64,000 nt of DNA from Heliopora coerulea (taxonomy: Eukaryota; Cnidaria; Anthozoa; Scleralcyonacea; Helioporidae). The notes below the pieces were generated by a model. It searched no databases. It had not been told where the DNA came from and saw only the letters and a list, made by a program, of their open reading frames with translations. Made by a program: the position numbers and the translations under genes. Below, in pieces: positions 1 to 12,700 of this stretch. Location of the stretch: NCBI GenBank assembly GCA_030142905.1, contig JASJOG010000144.1, positions 372,001 to 436,000 of the forward strand. Direction: 5' to 3'. The number at the start of each line of letters is the position of its first letter. Position 1 is the first letter of the stretch.

Positions 1-3000
1 ATGCTTTGTATTATGGAGGTTTGGAACATGCAAAATGACTTGGATTAAAATTTTACACGTGAAATGTTGGCATACGAAACGTGTACGTCTTCACAAATAA
101 ACATGGAAATTAATGTCACATATATTAAATATTTGTTTCACATGGAATACTACGGTCATGTGATGTCAAATGATGTGTGAATAATGAATGCTCGTCCGGC
201 TTCTCTCTAACTAAGTTTAATACGGATTCCCCTCAGACGGTACAAATCTCAATAATTTATAATTTTAAGATTAGTATGGCCCAACAACCACAACTAGTTT
301 AGGAACAAGTATGGATGGTTTCGACGTGACGTCACGGCGGCTATGTTTGTGATACGTTCACGAATGAAACTTATCTATTGTTATATAGCCCTGTATTTCA
401 CGTACGGCACGCATTCTATTGTTTGGTTTAAGGTCACATGACATGTTACAAACAAACCGTTTCCTGTTACAGACCGTGAGCGGGCAACAATTTTTTTTCT
501 TCAGAGGGCAACATCGCGATATTACCTGGAGGTACATATAAGTGTTTTCCGTTTGTACACGTGATGATTACGTGACACCATGATGAATTGTTGTCTAAGT
601 TGCTTGCGACAGTTACAGGGACGGCGGAGCCGGGGGGCTGCAGGGGCTGTACCCCCCTACTTTTTTCCAAATGTAATGTTGAAACAACTACGCTTTAAAA
701 CACTTGTTGTGCAATTTCCCAGAGAAGCATACAAAATGCTGTATTTTTATCTCAAGCCCCCCCCCCCCCCACTCGTAATTCCGCTCCGCCGTCCCTGAGT
801 TACCGGTTTTTCCAACTTTTCTGGAGTTTTGAAAAAACTTTCACGCTTGCATTAGGGAATAACGAGGTTATACCCCTAATCAGTTAATGACTAGTCCCTC
901 AGAAAAACAGGGATTCCCACCGAGTCTCGACGTTTCTCGGGTCCCGAATGGAACATCGAGAATCTCTGGAACTAAGTGTGTATGCCACCTCCAACATGGC
1001 CGCCCAACCTCTGTCGCTTGAATCTCAAAGTACTAAAGGATTTTTCGGCCTGAAATATTACATCTCTCGGTGCCGGACTCGCTGGGTCTTTGAATGGTGG
1101 TATGCGACAAAATCTTTTCAGTATAAACTAAAAGTAAATTTTCAGGTGTCAGAATAATACTTTCTAAGACCTGACCGGGACCAGTTGCAAAAAAAATGCA
1201 ATTTGATTTGCATTTATTGCAACTGATTCCGTCCGAGTCTTGAAATGTATGATTCTGACACCTGCAAATTTACTAACTTCCTTCCACCTAATATTGACTC
1301 TATTACATGTGATTGTGTGTAAATGTCTAATAACCTTAAGATAGAATGTCCCTTTCCGGTTAAAACCGGTATCCAATGAAACTCAACCGGATAATTAAGG
1401 ATAGTCCTGACGTTCTTGCAAGCAGGAAAATTGGTGGGAAAAAGTGTTTTTGTGTGTGCCAGTAAGCGTTGTATGCTAACAATTGACAAGTTACAAGGAC
1501 AGTTCTGGTGTGGTAGCCTAATAAAACTTCGACCTGTACGTACGTTAGGTTTCAGTTTCAAATGATTATCTCAAAAATGAACGAAATAGCTTGCATAGTC
1601 TCTTTTTTACTATCAAAAAACTTGCAACGTATCCAGTTAACCGTGTCTGGTAGACTACTATCCCGTTGAATCTCGTATCCGGTAAAATGATATCCTGCAC
1701 ACCCCTAGTTAATAAATAAAAAATAGCCGTCGAACAATAGAGACAATACAGTTATCCATAGTTCAATCCTTGATGAATGTTTTTTTTTTTCACTGTCGTA
1801 CCGTCTTATCAACTGAAGAATATTTTCTTCAATTACTGTTCATTCATTTGTCTTTCAGTTCTAGATCCTTTCTTTCTGCCGGTCGCTATTATGTTTTTTT
1901 CGGACTTTGATGTGAACATTTATTATAAATATCAACCAGTAATTGCACTGACGGAATCCTCGGAAGGACTGGGCACTGGCCAACAAATTGCGAATGGTGG
2001 ATGGATGCGACTGAAAATGCTTGATGGCGCCCAAAAAGATGACGTCGTACTCGTTTAACCATAGCCGTTTGCGTGCAGCAATTAAAGTAGTATCTTGCCG
2101 AGGTGTTGGAAGAAATTGTTCAAAGAAATTAAATACGGTAAGAGGAAAACTTTTGGATACTAAAGTCATAATAACATGTTAAATTAGGAATGCAAAACTA
2201 CTGCTATCTCGCGGGCCAAACTCGTGATCAGCGGTAATTAGTCGAGCCGCACTATTTCGGTGTCATTCATGTTTAGGTACGGCTATTTCCACTTTGTTGA
2301 ATTAAGCGGAACGGATTTGTTTGTTTGTTTCTTGGATTGTCAATACAAAAAAAGGAAAATGCGCGGAAAAACAAGAACATCTCTTTGGTTTGTTTAGGTG
2401 AATTATACTGTCACAGAGTTTTTGGGACAATGTTTTAGGTTCACCTGAAACCTACAGTATCTACCAAACAAAACAGCCATTCAAATATAAAAGGAGATCT
2501 TGAAACTTAGCCAGAAAGATGGCAAAAGATTAAAACATTACTTTGCCGGGATTTCAGACACGCTCCCGAGAGAGAGCGCTTAAATAGAAACGGCAAGTGA
2601 TTAGTTTTTGATTATCACTCGTTTATCATTTCATTTTCTGGTGATGATTATGCTCTGAGAAAAACGTTCATTTGGGAGAATGCGGGTCACATATTGCACC
2701 TACACGTGCCAAAATTCCTGCACCACTATGTTCAACATACTTCGGCTGTTATAAAAGTTAATTTAAGTATGTAAATTATTGTGATTAAACAGACAGTCGC
2801 CATCTTTTTGAGTAATGCCAATCAACCATTTCCAAATTACCTTTATCGTTTGTTTGAAAACGAGAATTTGCCTATTGCCGTTCGCGCTTGTTACCCAATG
2901 TTCAGTCTTACCGGGATTTATGTCTTGGCGAATTGGACGTTCCTGCGAACTTAGCTCGTAATCTTGTCTAGAACCATAACAAAATGACCCCCAAAACAAA

Positions 3001-3013
3001 CACAGTTCTCTGG
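1..3013. other. Downstream flank of gene A, no gene recognised
   Basis: This stretch follows the stop codon of the minus-strand SLC16-like gene A. Apart from the MITE at 616-797 I see no exon with family resemblance. Short open frames (for example 1777-2058 plus and 1861-2169 minus) have no recognisable motif and no convincing splice context. The proximal part, just below 3013, probably contains the 3' UTR of gene A, but I could not place a polyadenylation signal with confidence. Confidence 0.5.
616..797 (+). mobile_element. MITE family 1, copy 1 (15-bp TIR, 5-bp TSD)
   Basis: A 182-bp non-autonomous element bounded by inverted CAGGGACGGCGGAGC and GCTCCGCCGTCCCTG. It is flanked by the direct repeat AGTTA at 611-615 and 798-802. 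It contains G- and C-rich runs near both ends and no coding capacity. A second copy in the opposite orientation lies at 33017-33187 with its own TSD, which confirms a transposed family. The superfamily is not certain; a 5-bp duplication is unusual for hAT (8) or mariner (TA). Confidence 0.85.
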
Positions 3014-3774
3014 TTAACTAGAAGCTCCTGATAAATTCTTTTCATCGATGGAAATATGGTTCAACTGGACGTCGACCGCCGTTGTTTTCGGAAGAACAGT
3101 CTCGTCTTTAGGGCAGCTGGCTTTTTCAGCAGGACCTCCGGCGTGACCGTTGAGGAATGGCGGTGCCTTGACTATGGACGAGTCGTCAGTGGAAGTAAGA
3201 TCTCCGTCCATCGCATAGTTAATCTTCCCGATGTTAGGCGTTGTAGGCGCTTCAGGTTCATGTTGATCTGGTGTTTTTTCAATGCCAACTTCCGATGTCT
3301 TCCCCTTGCGATCACCATCCATCGCATAGTTAATCTTTCCGACGTTAGGCGTTGTAGGCGCTTCAGGTTCATGTTGATCTGGTATTTCTTCAATGCCAAC
3401 TTCCGATGTCTTCCCCTTGCGATCACCATCCATCGCATAGTTAATCTTTCCGACGTTAGGCGTTGTAGGCGCTTCAGGTTCATGTTGATCTGGTATTTCT
3501 TCAATGCCAACTTCCGATGTCTTCCCCTTGCGATCACCATCCATCGCATAGTTAATCTTTCCGACACTACGCGTTGAGAAGCCTTGCCCCTCTTCAAGCT
3601 CATGTTGATCTGGTATTTCTTCAATGCCAACTTCCGAAGTAGTTCCCTTGCGAGTACAAATTTTTTTCGGCAGCAACCAATGCACGACGAACATTAAGCC
3701 CGCTGCAGCGACTGCGGTTCCGCCTGCGGCAAGGAAAGCCACGTTGTAGGAGCCCGAGACCTCGATTAGCTTAC
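3014..3774 (-). CDS. Gene A exon 5 (TM12 and repeat-bearing C-terminal tail)
   Basis: Starts after TCTCAG with KLIEVSGSYNVAFLAAGG, crosses the last membrane helix (FVVHWLLP), then enters a long hydrophilic tail with four tandem repeats (about residues 423-571). It ends with a segment conserved in gene B (TSTDDSS, VDVQLN, final SGASS / SEASS). Confidence 0.9.
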
Positions 3775-6700
3775 CTGAGATGGAAAGCGAATTGGGAATT
3801 CTTTGAGATCAGTCTTAAGAATTCTTTGAGATCAGTTACAGCAGTTATCAACCTTTTTACTTATTACCTTATCACTGTCTACGCAGTATTCTATGGTTAT
3901 ATCATTGATTGGATCTTCTGACCAGAACCGTTATATACGATGGGGTCAGAGCCTTGCCGCCCGAAATTTTCCATTCATTTCATTCAATTTTTCTATTCGA
4001 TTCGTACCAAAAGTAATGATACAAAAAGAGATTGAGGAATGACGAGCATATACAATTTAAGGCATTTGTACTTCATATCTTTTTCATACTTGCTACCATA
4101 ACGCTCTTGTGATGGTTTGTGACTTTTTGTGTTGGATTCGGAAATTCGGCCCCCAACTCATTCGGAGCTTACTACACCCCTGCTGACACAACATTACAAA
4201 TTGGCACAAATATCTGACTACTGCTTACTAACTAATTCCTTCAAGCGTAATCGTCTGGGTATTTCGTCAATGATCACAAGGGTGGGTTCAAACTGTGGCT
4301 GGGAAATGGTCTTCGGTTTAAAAAGCATGCGTTTAAGGTGGGTTCACAGAGTAATTTTGAACAGGAGATTGGTGGGCTAACAAGGATCAGTACGCATACA
4401 TGATCTTGTCGAGTTGTCATGCTATCACGACAGCACCACCCGGGTCGATCCAGTTTATTTAAAACTTGGTCAGTAAAGCTAGCAGGGTTAGTGTAGCAAC
4501 GTATCAAATTTTCAAAACTTTTTATGATACAAAATTTCCCGTCGTTTACCGCGCAAGTTACGGTGTGATGGTACCAATCTTGGCGTGCTTGGGGTTCGTA
4601 CACCCTGGAGATACCAAGGAAAACCCAAATCTCACTTTGCATTTGTATGTACAGATAAATCGTTGCTGGACCAACCCGATTGAGTCACTACATGAAGTTC
4701 TGGTAACAAGTCCAAAAGTAGTTGGCTGCTTTTCCATTTCAATTTTTTTACGTTTACTCAAGCAGATGGAGCGAAATCATTTCTTCATTTACTTTTTATG
4801 AAGCAGGAGCTGAAACCTGTTTGGGTTACAGATGGTTTGATTTGCTTGACTACCCTCTAACACGTTGAACTCTTCTATCGTTTTACTGCGGCCGGGGCTG
4901 GACCATTTTACTCGTCAAGGGGAGAGCTCTCGCAGTCAGAGTGTTGATTTATATCATGCTCAAAGCATTGAAAAACTTTACACGACTCTTCCAAATATCA
5001 ATAGGAGGACCCACCTGCAATAGGAGGACCAACAAACGTGGTAATAGCTATGAAGAAAAACTTGATACCCAAGCCGGACGAAAATTTTTCACAACTGACT
5101 ACATCGTTGACCGAAACAGCCATCAGGGTGACGAAGCAGCCATCAAAAATTCCAAAGGAGATCATATATATGACAAACCCGGTGAAGTTGGTGATCAGCG
5201 GCACCAGGAAGTCGGCGATGCCCATGAAGAGAAAGGATATTTGGTAAAGGTAAAGACGATTGACCCGCCGGCAGTCGGATAGTTTACCAAAGAACAGTCG
5301 ACCAAAAGTCGAACCAACGGACATCAATCCAATTAGGATGGAGGAGCTCTTTTTGGGAACGTTTAAGGCTTGTGCATAGATTGGCTGTAAGAAAAGACAA
5401 AAACGTTAGATAATTCGGGGGCCGTTTATATGGACTCGGGTAATAGGGTCACCTTCCCCCTCGCGCTACCCTAGCCGAGACACTTTCAAGATAATATTAT
5501 TTGAACTCTTCCGCAAGCGTTTACATGCAGAGATCTTCGCTGGCCTCGGTTAATAGGATCACCCTTGTAGTAGGGTCACTCCCTTTGCGAGACATGGTAG
5601 CCCTTCAGGTCGAGACAAGTTTCAACCATGTGAATGACTTGACGCGGCCACCCGAGTTATGTACGAAGTCAAGCATACGTAATTAGTTTAGTGTCACGGG
5701 TGGATTTTGCTTTATGGCAGCGTGTCCAGCAAGAACATCCTGTTGAGTTTGCCTCTGCGTAGTTATGACAACCATTATTTTAGTTATTGTCAAAATAACG
5801 ACCATAACATTCGAGAAGATAGATAACAACATTGTCACGGATTTGAGCTCGTGATTCGCCATCTTTGCACTTTAGGATAAATCCCAACATCATGATTACG
5901 GTCCTTTTTTCCATATAAATAGTCAATAAAGTTGTCTCGGAGGATAGGGTAACTCTATCACCAGAGTCCATATAAATAACTCATCGGTCATTCGTCAGGG
6001 TGCAATGGTTGATTCATTGAAAAGGTTTAGGTGGAGGTGGGGGTGGTGGAAGGGGTGGAGAAAGATCGAGAAAGAAAGTTTTTTTATGCTTAAGCATAAA
6101 AAAAACTACAAAAACGAATAAGAAACGAAATATCGAGCTGTCTCGACAGCGTGAGCAACCAAGTACAAACGAAAGGAGAGTTCTACTCGTCGGCGACTCG
6201 ATGATTAAACATATCCAACACACGAAAATTGAAAGAGCATTTCGTGGGGAAGCAACTTGTCAAGTTTATAGTGGAGCAACCTTGAAAGACATACAAAACA
6301 AGATTAAAGGAGGAAACAATTGTCAAGCATACAGCGCAATGGTGATACACGTTGGTACAAATGACCTAGCAAAAGATGATGCTGTAACCGTTTCTAAAAG
6401 ATTAGAAGGATTCATTCAAGACGCACAGCAATTCATAGATACGATTGCTATCTCTGGTGTCATTCAGAGGTAAGATGGTAGAGTACCCGAGGGAAGAATT
6501 TCCCTTTCTAATGATCTCGCTGAAGAATTGTGTAGAAAACTGAATGTTCATTACATCGATAAGAACAACATTAATGGATCATACTTGAATGGGTCCAAAC
6601 TACACCTGAACAGAACTGGAGACAAAGCCCTTGGTAAAAATTTTTGTTCCCATCTGAGATCAATACGTCAAGGTACTAACACCCACCATCCTTATAGTGG

Positions 6701-9700
6701 CGAGCAAAATTTTTTCTTCAAGAGACATACAAACCATGTCCCACTTCAAACTCTAGATATACAACGAGAGCAAGCTAAGAGCTGGAGAAGATATCTCGAG
6801 TATGTACACCATGTAACAACGATGAATTAGCTGAAGAAGATATGGTAGTGAATGCTTCTTATGAGACTATCTGCAAACTCAGTTCTAGTAATAACTTGAA
6901 TAGTGACACTAAAGGTAAGATTAGTAGAATAAATAGCAATCTGATGGAAGAGTTCAAATTAATTCATGGCACCTCACCCACAGCTATGAACACCCAGTTT
7001 ATAAATCATGACAGGGAGTCCACTAATTATTATTCAGATAGTAGCTCCGTGACTAAGAGCACATTAAATAACTTAAGGGGATTTAAACTTGCTCATCTCA
7101 ATATCGCCTCCTTGCCTAAACATTTCGACGAATTTAAAATTTTTATCACAGATAATCCAGTCGACGTATTTAGTATAAACGAAACCAGACTAGATTATAC
7201 AATAGATGAAGATGAGATCAATATTCCTGGATATCAATTATTTAGGAAAGACAGATCAAGAAATGGGGGTGGTGTAGCACTTTACGTAAGAAATGTGTTT
7301 AATGTGGTTAACAAAATGCATTTGGTGTCGGATGAGCTTGAAGCTGTATGTATTGAAATTGTAAAACCAAAATCAAAACCTGTACAAATTGTCTCAATTT
7401 ACCGACCCCCGAATTCTGGCTCCGAATTTATGAACAACCTTGAAGGTTTCCTAAATGATTCAGATAATGAAAACAAAGACATAATTCTCACCGGAGATTT
7501 AAATTGTGATTTATTATCAAATGCTAGTCATGCTCACACCAACAGATTAATCGAAATTTTAAATTTCTATCAACTTGAGCAAATGGTCACTGATCCTACA
7601 AGAGTAACAAATCGCTCTGAGTCTTTAATTGATATCCTGGCAACAAACAGGCCAGAAAAACTATTAACTTCTGGAGTGCTAAATATTGGGATCAGTGATC
7701 ATAGTCTCGTCTTTGGATGTTTTAAAATTGCGGTCCCGAAGACAGATCCAAAGCTGATCGAAAGCAGAAATTTTAAAAACTACCGAGAAGATCTGTTTGG
7801 AAGAGATCTTTTTGATGCTCTGAACAAATATGACTGGCAATCCGACGATCCTAATCAATTATGGGATATTTTTAAGTGCATCTTTACTTTGATCTCCGAG
7901 ATGCACGCTCCTTTAAAAATGCGCAAGGTGAGAAGCGAGTATGCTCCGTGGATGACTTCAAATATAAAAAGGGAGATGAACCATCGTGACTATTTAAAAA
8001 GGAGGGCTGTTGCCTCTAAATGCGATAACCAATATACAACATACAAGAAACAAATCGTGTCAATAACTTAATTAGATCTGCAAAAAAGAAATTCTGTTTG
8101 CAAACTATTGACCGAAACAGAAATAATCCAAAGGAAATGTGGAAGAACATTAACATGCTTCTTGGGCGTCGTGGTCGTTGCTCAAAAACTACCTTAATAC
8201 CTTCAATCAGAGTCGACAATACCACACTTACACAGGAGGATCAAATTGCGGAAACTTTAAACACATATTTTAGTAACGTGGGTGAGAATCTTTCTTCTAA
8301 TCTAGATGAAACTGATAGAGAATTTTCTGACTATATAATACCAGTCCAGAACGAGTTTAGATTTTCAACTATCACTGAAAATCTTGTCTCAAAAGTAATT
8401 AATGAAATGAAACCAAGTAAGGCTGCAGGTCTCGATAAAATACCTGCAAGATTGCTGAAAGATTCTTCGGTCGTTATAGTTTCTTACTTAACCAATATTT
8501 TCAATCTATCTCTATGTCAGGGTATCTTTCCTGATGATTGGAAACAGGCCCGAATCTCCCCAATCTTTAAATCTGGAGATAAAGAAGATTGTAGCAACTA
8601 TCGACCGATATCTGTTTTGTCAGTCGTTTCTAAATTATTTGAGAAACTGGTGTATGAGCAACTCGACACATATCTAGCCCAAAATAATGTTCTTACACGT
8701 TGCCAGTCTGGATTTCGTAGAGGCCACTCCACTGCCACATCTTTACTGAATACAAGCGATACTTGGTTGGTTAATATTGATCGTGGTCTTGTAAATGGTG
8801 TTATGTTTCTTGATTTAAAAAAGGCATTTGACACCGTAGACCACAATATATGAATAAAAAAAATTGGAGTTATATGGAGTTAGAGGTGTCGCATTGCAAT
8901 GGTTCATCTCGTATCTGAGTAATCGTGGTCAAGTTTGTAAGGTCGGTAAAACCCTTTCTTCTATGGAGAATGTAAAAACTGGAGTTCCACAAGGGTCAAA
9001 TCTCGGTCCTTTGTTATTTCTAATTTATATAAATGATCTACCTAACTGCCTAAACAATTCCACCCCTAGTTTATTTGCTGATGATACTAATTTTACTGTA
9101 ACTGGCACCTCCTCCCAAGAAATTGAAGAAAAATTAAATAGAGGAATAAATAACGTGCATTCCTGGCTGCTAGCAAACAAGTTATCATTGAATGTTAGCA
9201 AGACCGAATATATGATTATTGGATCTAAGCAAAGAATATCACGCATTGAAACCGACCCTCGTGTTTCCATTAACGATCAAGTTATTAATCGTGTAGGCAA
9301 CACCAAAACACTAGGTGTATTCATTGATGAGAATATATCATGGAAAACGCATATTGAACATGTTTGCAAAAAAGTCTCCAAAGGAATAGGTGTTTTACGG
9401 AGAGTAAAGGATGTAATTAGTAAAGAATGTTTGGAAAGGTTATATAAGGCTTTAGTGCTACCTCATTTGGATTATTGTTCCCTCGTATGGGACAACTTTG
9501 CCAACGACCTAAAAACACGGTTGCAAAAACTTCAGAACAAAGCAGCTCGTGTAATCACGGGAGACAGTTACTACTCATCAGCAACTAACACCTTGAAGAA
9601 ATTGGGATGGAATACGCTTCAATGCAGAAGGGATGAACAGTTGTTGTCACTAATTAACAAGTGCATGAGTGGAAACTCCCAATTAAGCCACTTATTTCAT

Positions 9701-12700
9701 GTGCTAAATCGGGACTGTTATGATTTGAGAAGTAATAACACTAAATTGCATTTACCCAAACCGAACACAAATGCCATGAAAAGAACTCTTGGGTATCGAG
9801 GTGCCATGATCTGGAACTCCTTCTCTTAAAACAATTACACATCTTATTTTAATAGTCAAGATCTCTAACTTTTACCATTTTTATTCTTGTACATAGTATT
9901 TTAGCTGTAGATATTCTATTTTAATTGTAAATATATTCTCTTAATTATTACGTATTTTACCACACGGCCCTATGAAAAGCAACCCCTTGTTGGATGATCA
10001 GGTTACCGTGTCTAAAGATGCTTAAATAAATAAATAAATAAAGGCGACGGTGGAAGTAGAGGCAAAGGTGGGAACACAATAGAAGTTGGGGAAAAACTCT
10101 GTATTCTTTCGTTAGTGTGAATGTTTTCTACAGCTGCAAATGTACTTCCCGCAACTGATTGATGATATTTTCATCCAACTCCCTAATGCTCGGACTAATT
10201 GCCGCCCACCCTGTTGACAAACAAAGTGCGCCTTTTCTGTTACGTTCAGGTTCCCCTAGTTTTCTTGGATGAAATTAAGCACTTATATCATTTTATTTTA
10301 ACCTACTCAACTACTTTGTTGTAAGCAACTCAGTCACTTAGTGGAAGGAAGTGCCCTGGAAGTCCGTGAGGCACCAATACATCTATTTTTACTAGGTTTC
10401 TTATTTCAAAGCGCCTAAAGTCGGCGGCTAGGTCGTTGAAAGTGCGATTTTAACTATGCCACAGAATAGATGATATGTCATTGGTCTTTTTCCATCTATA
10501 AACTAACGACGCCTACGAATTGTGATCCGCCCATCCTACTCCCAGATTTTATCATGCTAATGCCTTTCTTTCAATTGGGGCTCTTGTGGAATCGGCATCT
10601 GGATATTGAGTGGTTGATTTTTAGGATGGATTCACAGCTAAAGCGATCAGAATTTTCGGGTCCACTTTTGACGTCGTATCCTTTGCTGTGGCCATGTCTT
10701 GAGCGGAGTCTGTTAAGTTTGACCAGCATGTTTTGTTGTATGTCCTGCAGGTTTTCTGGATGGGAATTTCATGTAATACTGAAGGAGGGGTTCCTTTCTC
10801 CCGCACTGTGGTCCATCGTTCGTCAGGCCGGTTTCGTCGTTGACACTGGTTGGGAGATAAAAATGGACCTTTCTGATTCTGTGAGGTGGCTTTGAGTCCT
10901 CATTCTGTTCGAGCTTTTTTTCTCAGCCCGGATAATTAGATGATCTCTTCAAACATTTTTAGTGTGGATTCTGGCTACTCAAGATTTCAATAAATCGCAA
11001 AAAAGTTTGCATTTTTATTCCACCAAATCCGCGAGTATAGAAAAATGCTTTTGGATTTGGAGTTTTAGCCATTGAGTGAGCTACAGTTTTTTTGATCGGC
11101 TGCATTTTGAAAAAGTTCTTTAAGTGCACCTAAAGAAACGGTACTGGGTATCCCAATGTAAAGATATTAGAGACCACTTTATTATATTTGTAGTACAACT
11201 TCAACTTGGGCCAAAGGGAAAAGCAATGACAAACAAATCGAGAAATAAAACTTACCACGTAAACGAATGGCACAAAATAGCCCATGGTGAACGTACTCAC
11301 TGCAGCACACAGGGCAACGAACGTACGGTTCTTGAAGACGCTTAAATCTAGCATCTTCGGTTTTCCATGTCCTATTACTGTTTCGTTGTTGCACTGGCTG
11401 GAAGGTGACACGGGCACACGGTACACCAAGGCCATCAATGTTGGGATGACTAGAAGGCCAGAGAAAATACGAGCTGCGTTTTTCCATCCATAAGCCAAGA
11501 TGAGGATCTCCAAAACAGGGCCTACCGCCAAGGTACCCACGCCACTTCCAGCAGACACTATTCCAGTTGCTGTTGCTAAGTTCCTGAAAAACGACGGGGT
11601 TTATTACGATTCAAATTATCCATTTTTCAAATATCCAGAAATTTATTATTTGCATTGGCGCAGAAGGTGCTCCCGTGATAGAATGACAACTCGACAAGAT
11701 CACCTACTACGAATGTGTATAAGCCATATTTAGTTACCAGTACCAACTTAAAAATTACCCTGGGGAGGGCCAACTTAAATTATTTCAAATATAAATATGT
11801 TAACGAGGCCACAAGGATCGGATTCTTGCAACAACTTAATGCTTATCCATAAGAGGATGTGCAATGTTTCAATTCTATTTCTATTCTATAGCTTAACAGG
11901 TAAAGCGGCGGACCGGTATCCCGAAGGTGCGAGTTCAAATCCCGCTCGAGTCAACATTTTTCAGTTGACTTCGGCAGTGTCAGATTATCGTGAAAAGTTA
12001 CTGTTCATGTATTATCTCTGAGGATGATTCTGAAAAAGAATTGAAACACTGCACATCCTCTCATGGATAAGTGTTGGATAGGGAATATCTCGTGCACTTA
12101 AGTTGGATAAAAACTCGCCTCCAATCCCTGTGGACTCGATAGCTCAACAGGTAGAGCGGCGGACCGGTATCTCGAAGGTGCGAGTTTAATGGGCTTACTT
12201 TAACCAAAGTTAGTACAATTTTGGTTAAGTCTTGTGAGGGGCATGAAGTATTACATTTATACGCCTTAGGGGTCCATTCACACGATACGATTGCCCTCAA
12301 CGATTTTTCATCCTGGGGTATGTAATGTAGTCTCTGAGATAAAATTCCTGCTCTCGATTCGCTCACTAATGTAGCAGTACGTCCAGAAGACCCCAGTGGG
12401 TTATTCAGATACGTCAAGACGAACAGTCGTGCGCGACAATCGTATCGTGTAAATGGGCGCTTAGAAGACTTGATCAGAGTTAAAATTGATGGGACCGTTG
12501 AGATTATGGCGTGGACGTAGTGGCGTAACCAGGTCCGCGCTTTTCGGGGGGGACACATCATCGAATATGTACCGGCACTCTATATAGAACATGATGTTCT
12601 ATATACGATGATTTCAAGCTATTCTACTCAGAAAAACTTTCTGGTCAGTCAGGGACTCAGAAAGCTTTTCTGAGTAGAATAGCTTGAGAGAATCGTATAT

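Larger units (their letters stand above)
5976..10042 (+). mobile_element. L2/CR1-like APE LINE retrotransposon, degenerate
   Basis: A non-LTR element inserted antisense in gene A intron 3. Order: ORF1 with an SGNH/GDSL-type esterase domain, ORF2 with apurinic endonuclease then reverse transcriptase, a short 3' UTR, and a terminal AAATAAATAAATAAATA tail at about 10024-10042. ORF1 esterases and short tandem 3' tails are typical of the CR1/L2 group. ORF1 has an internal stop and ORF2 is frameshifted at least twice, so this copy is inactive. The 5' end is set at the first open codon of ORF1 and is approximate; no target duplication was found. Confidence 0.88.

Noticed and set aside
1777..2169. 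Open frames of 93 and 102 codons on opposite strands
   Set aside because: No domain, poor composition (Phe-rich start on the plus strand) and no splice context. Not enough to call a gene.
3056..3577. 173-codon plus-strand and 152-codon minus-strand open frames over the gene A tail
   Set aside because: They are shadows of the 111-bp in-frame repeat. The minus-strand frame continuous with the transporter exon has homology to gene B and a proper splice acceptor.
10470..10895. 141-codon open frame in gene A intron 3
   Set aside because: Trp/Cys-rich, with no domain and no splice signals that would link it to other exons.
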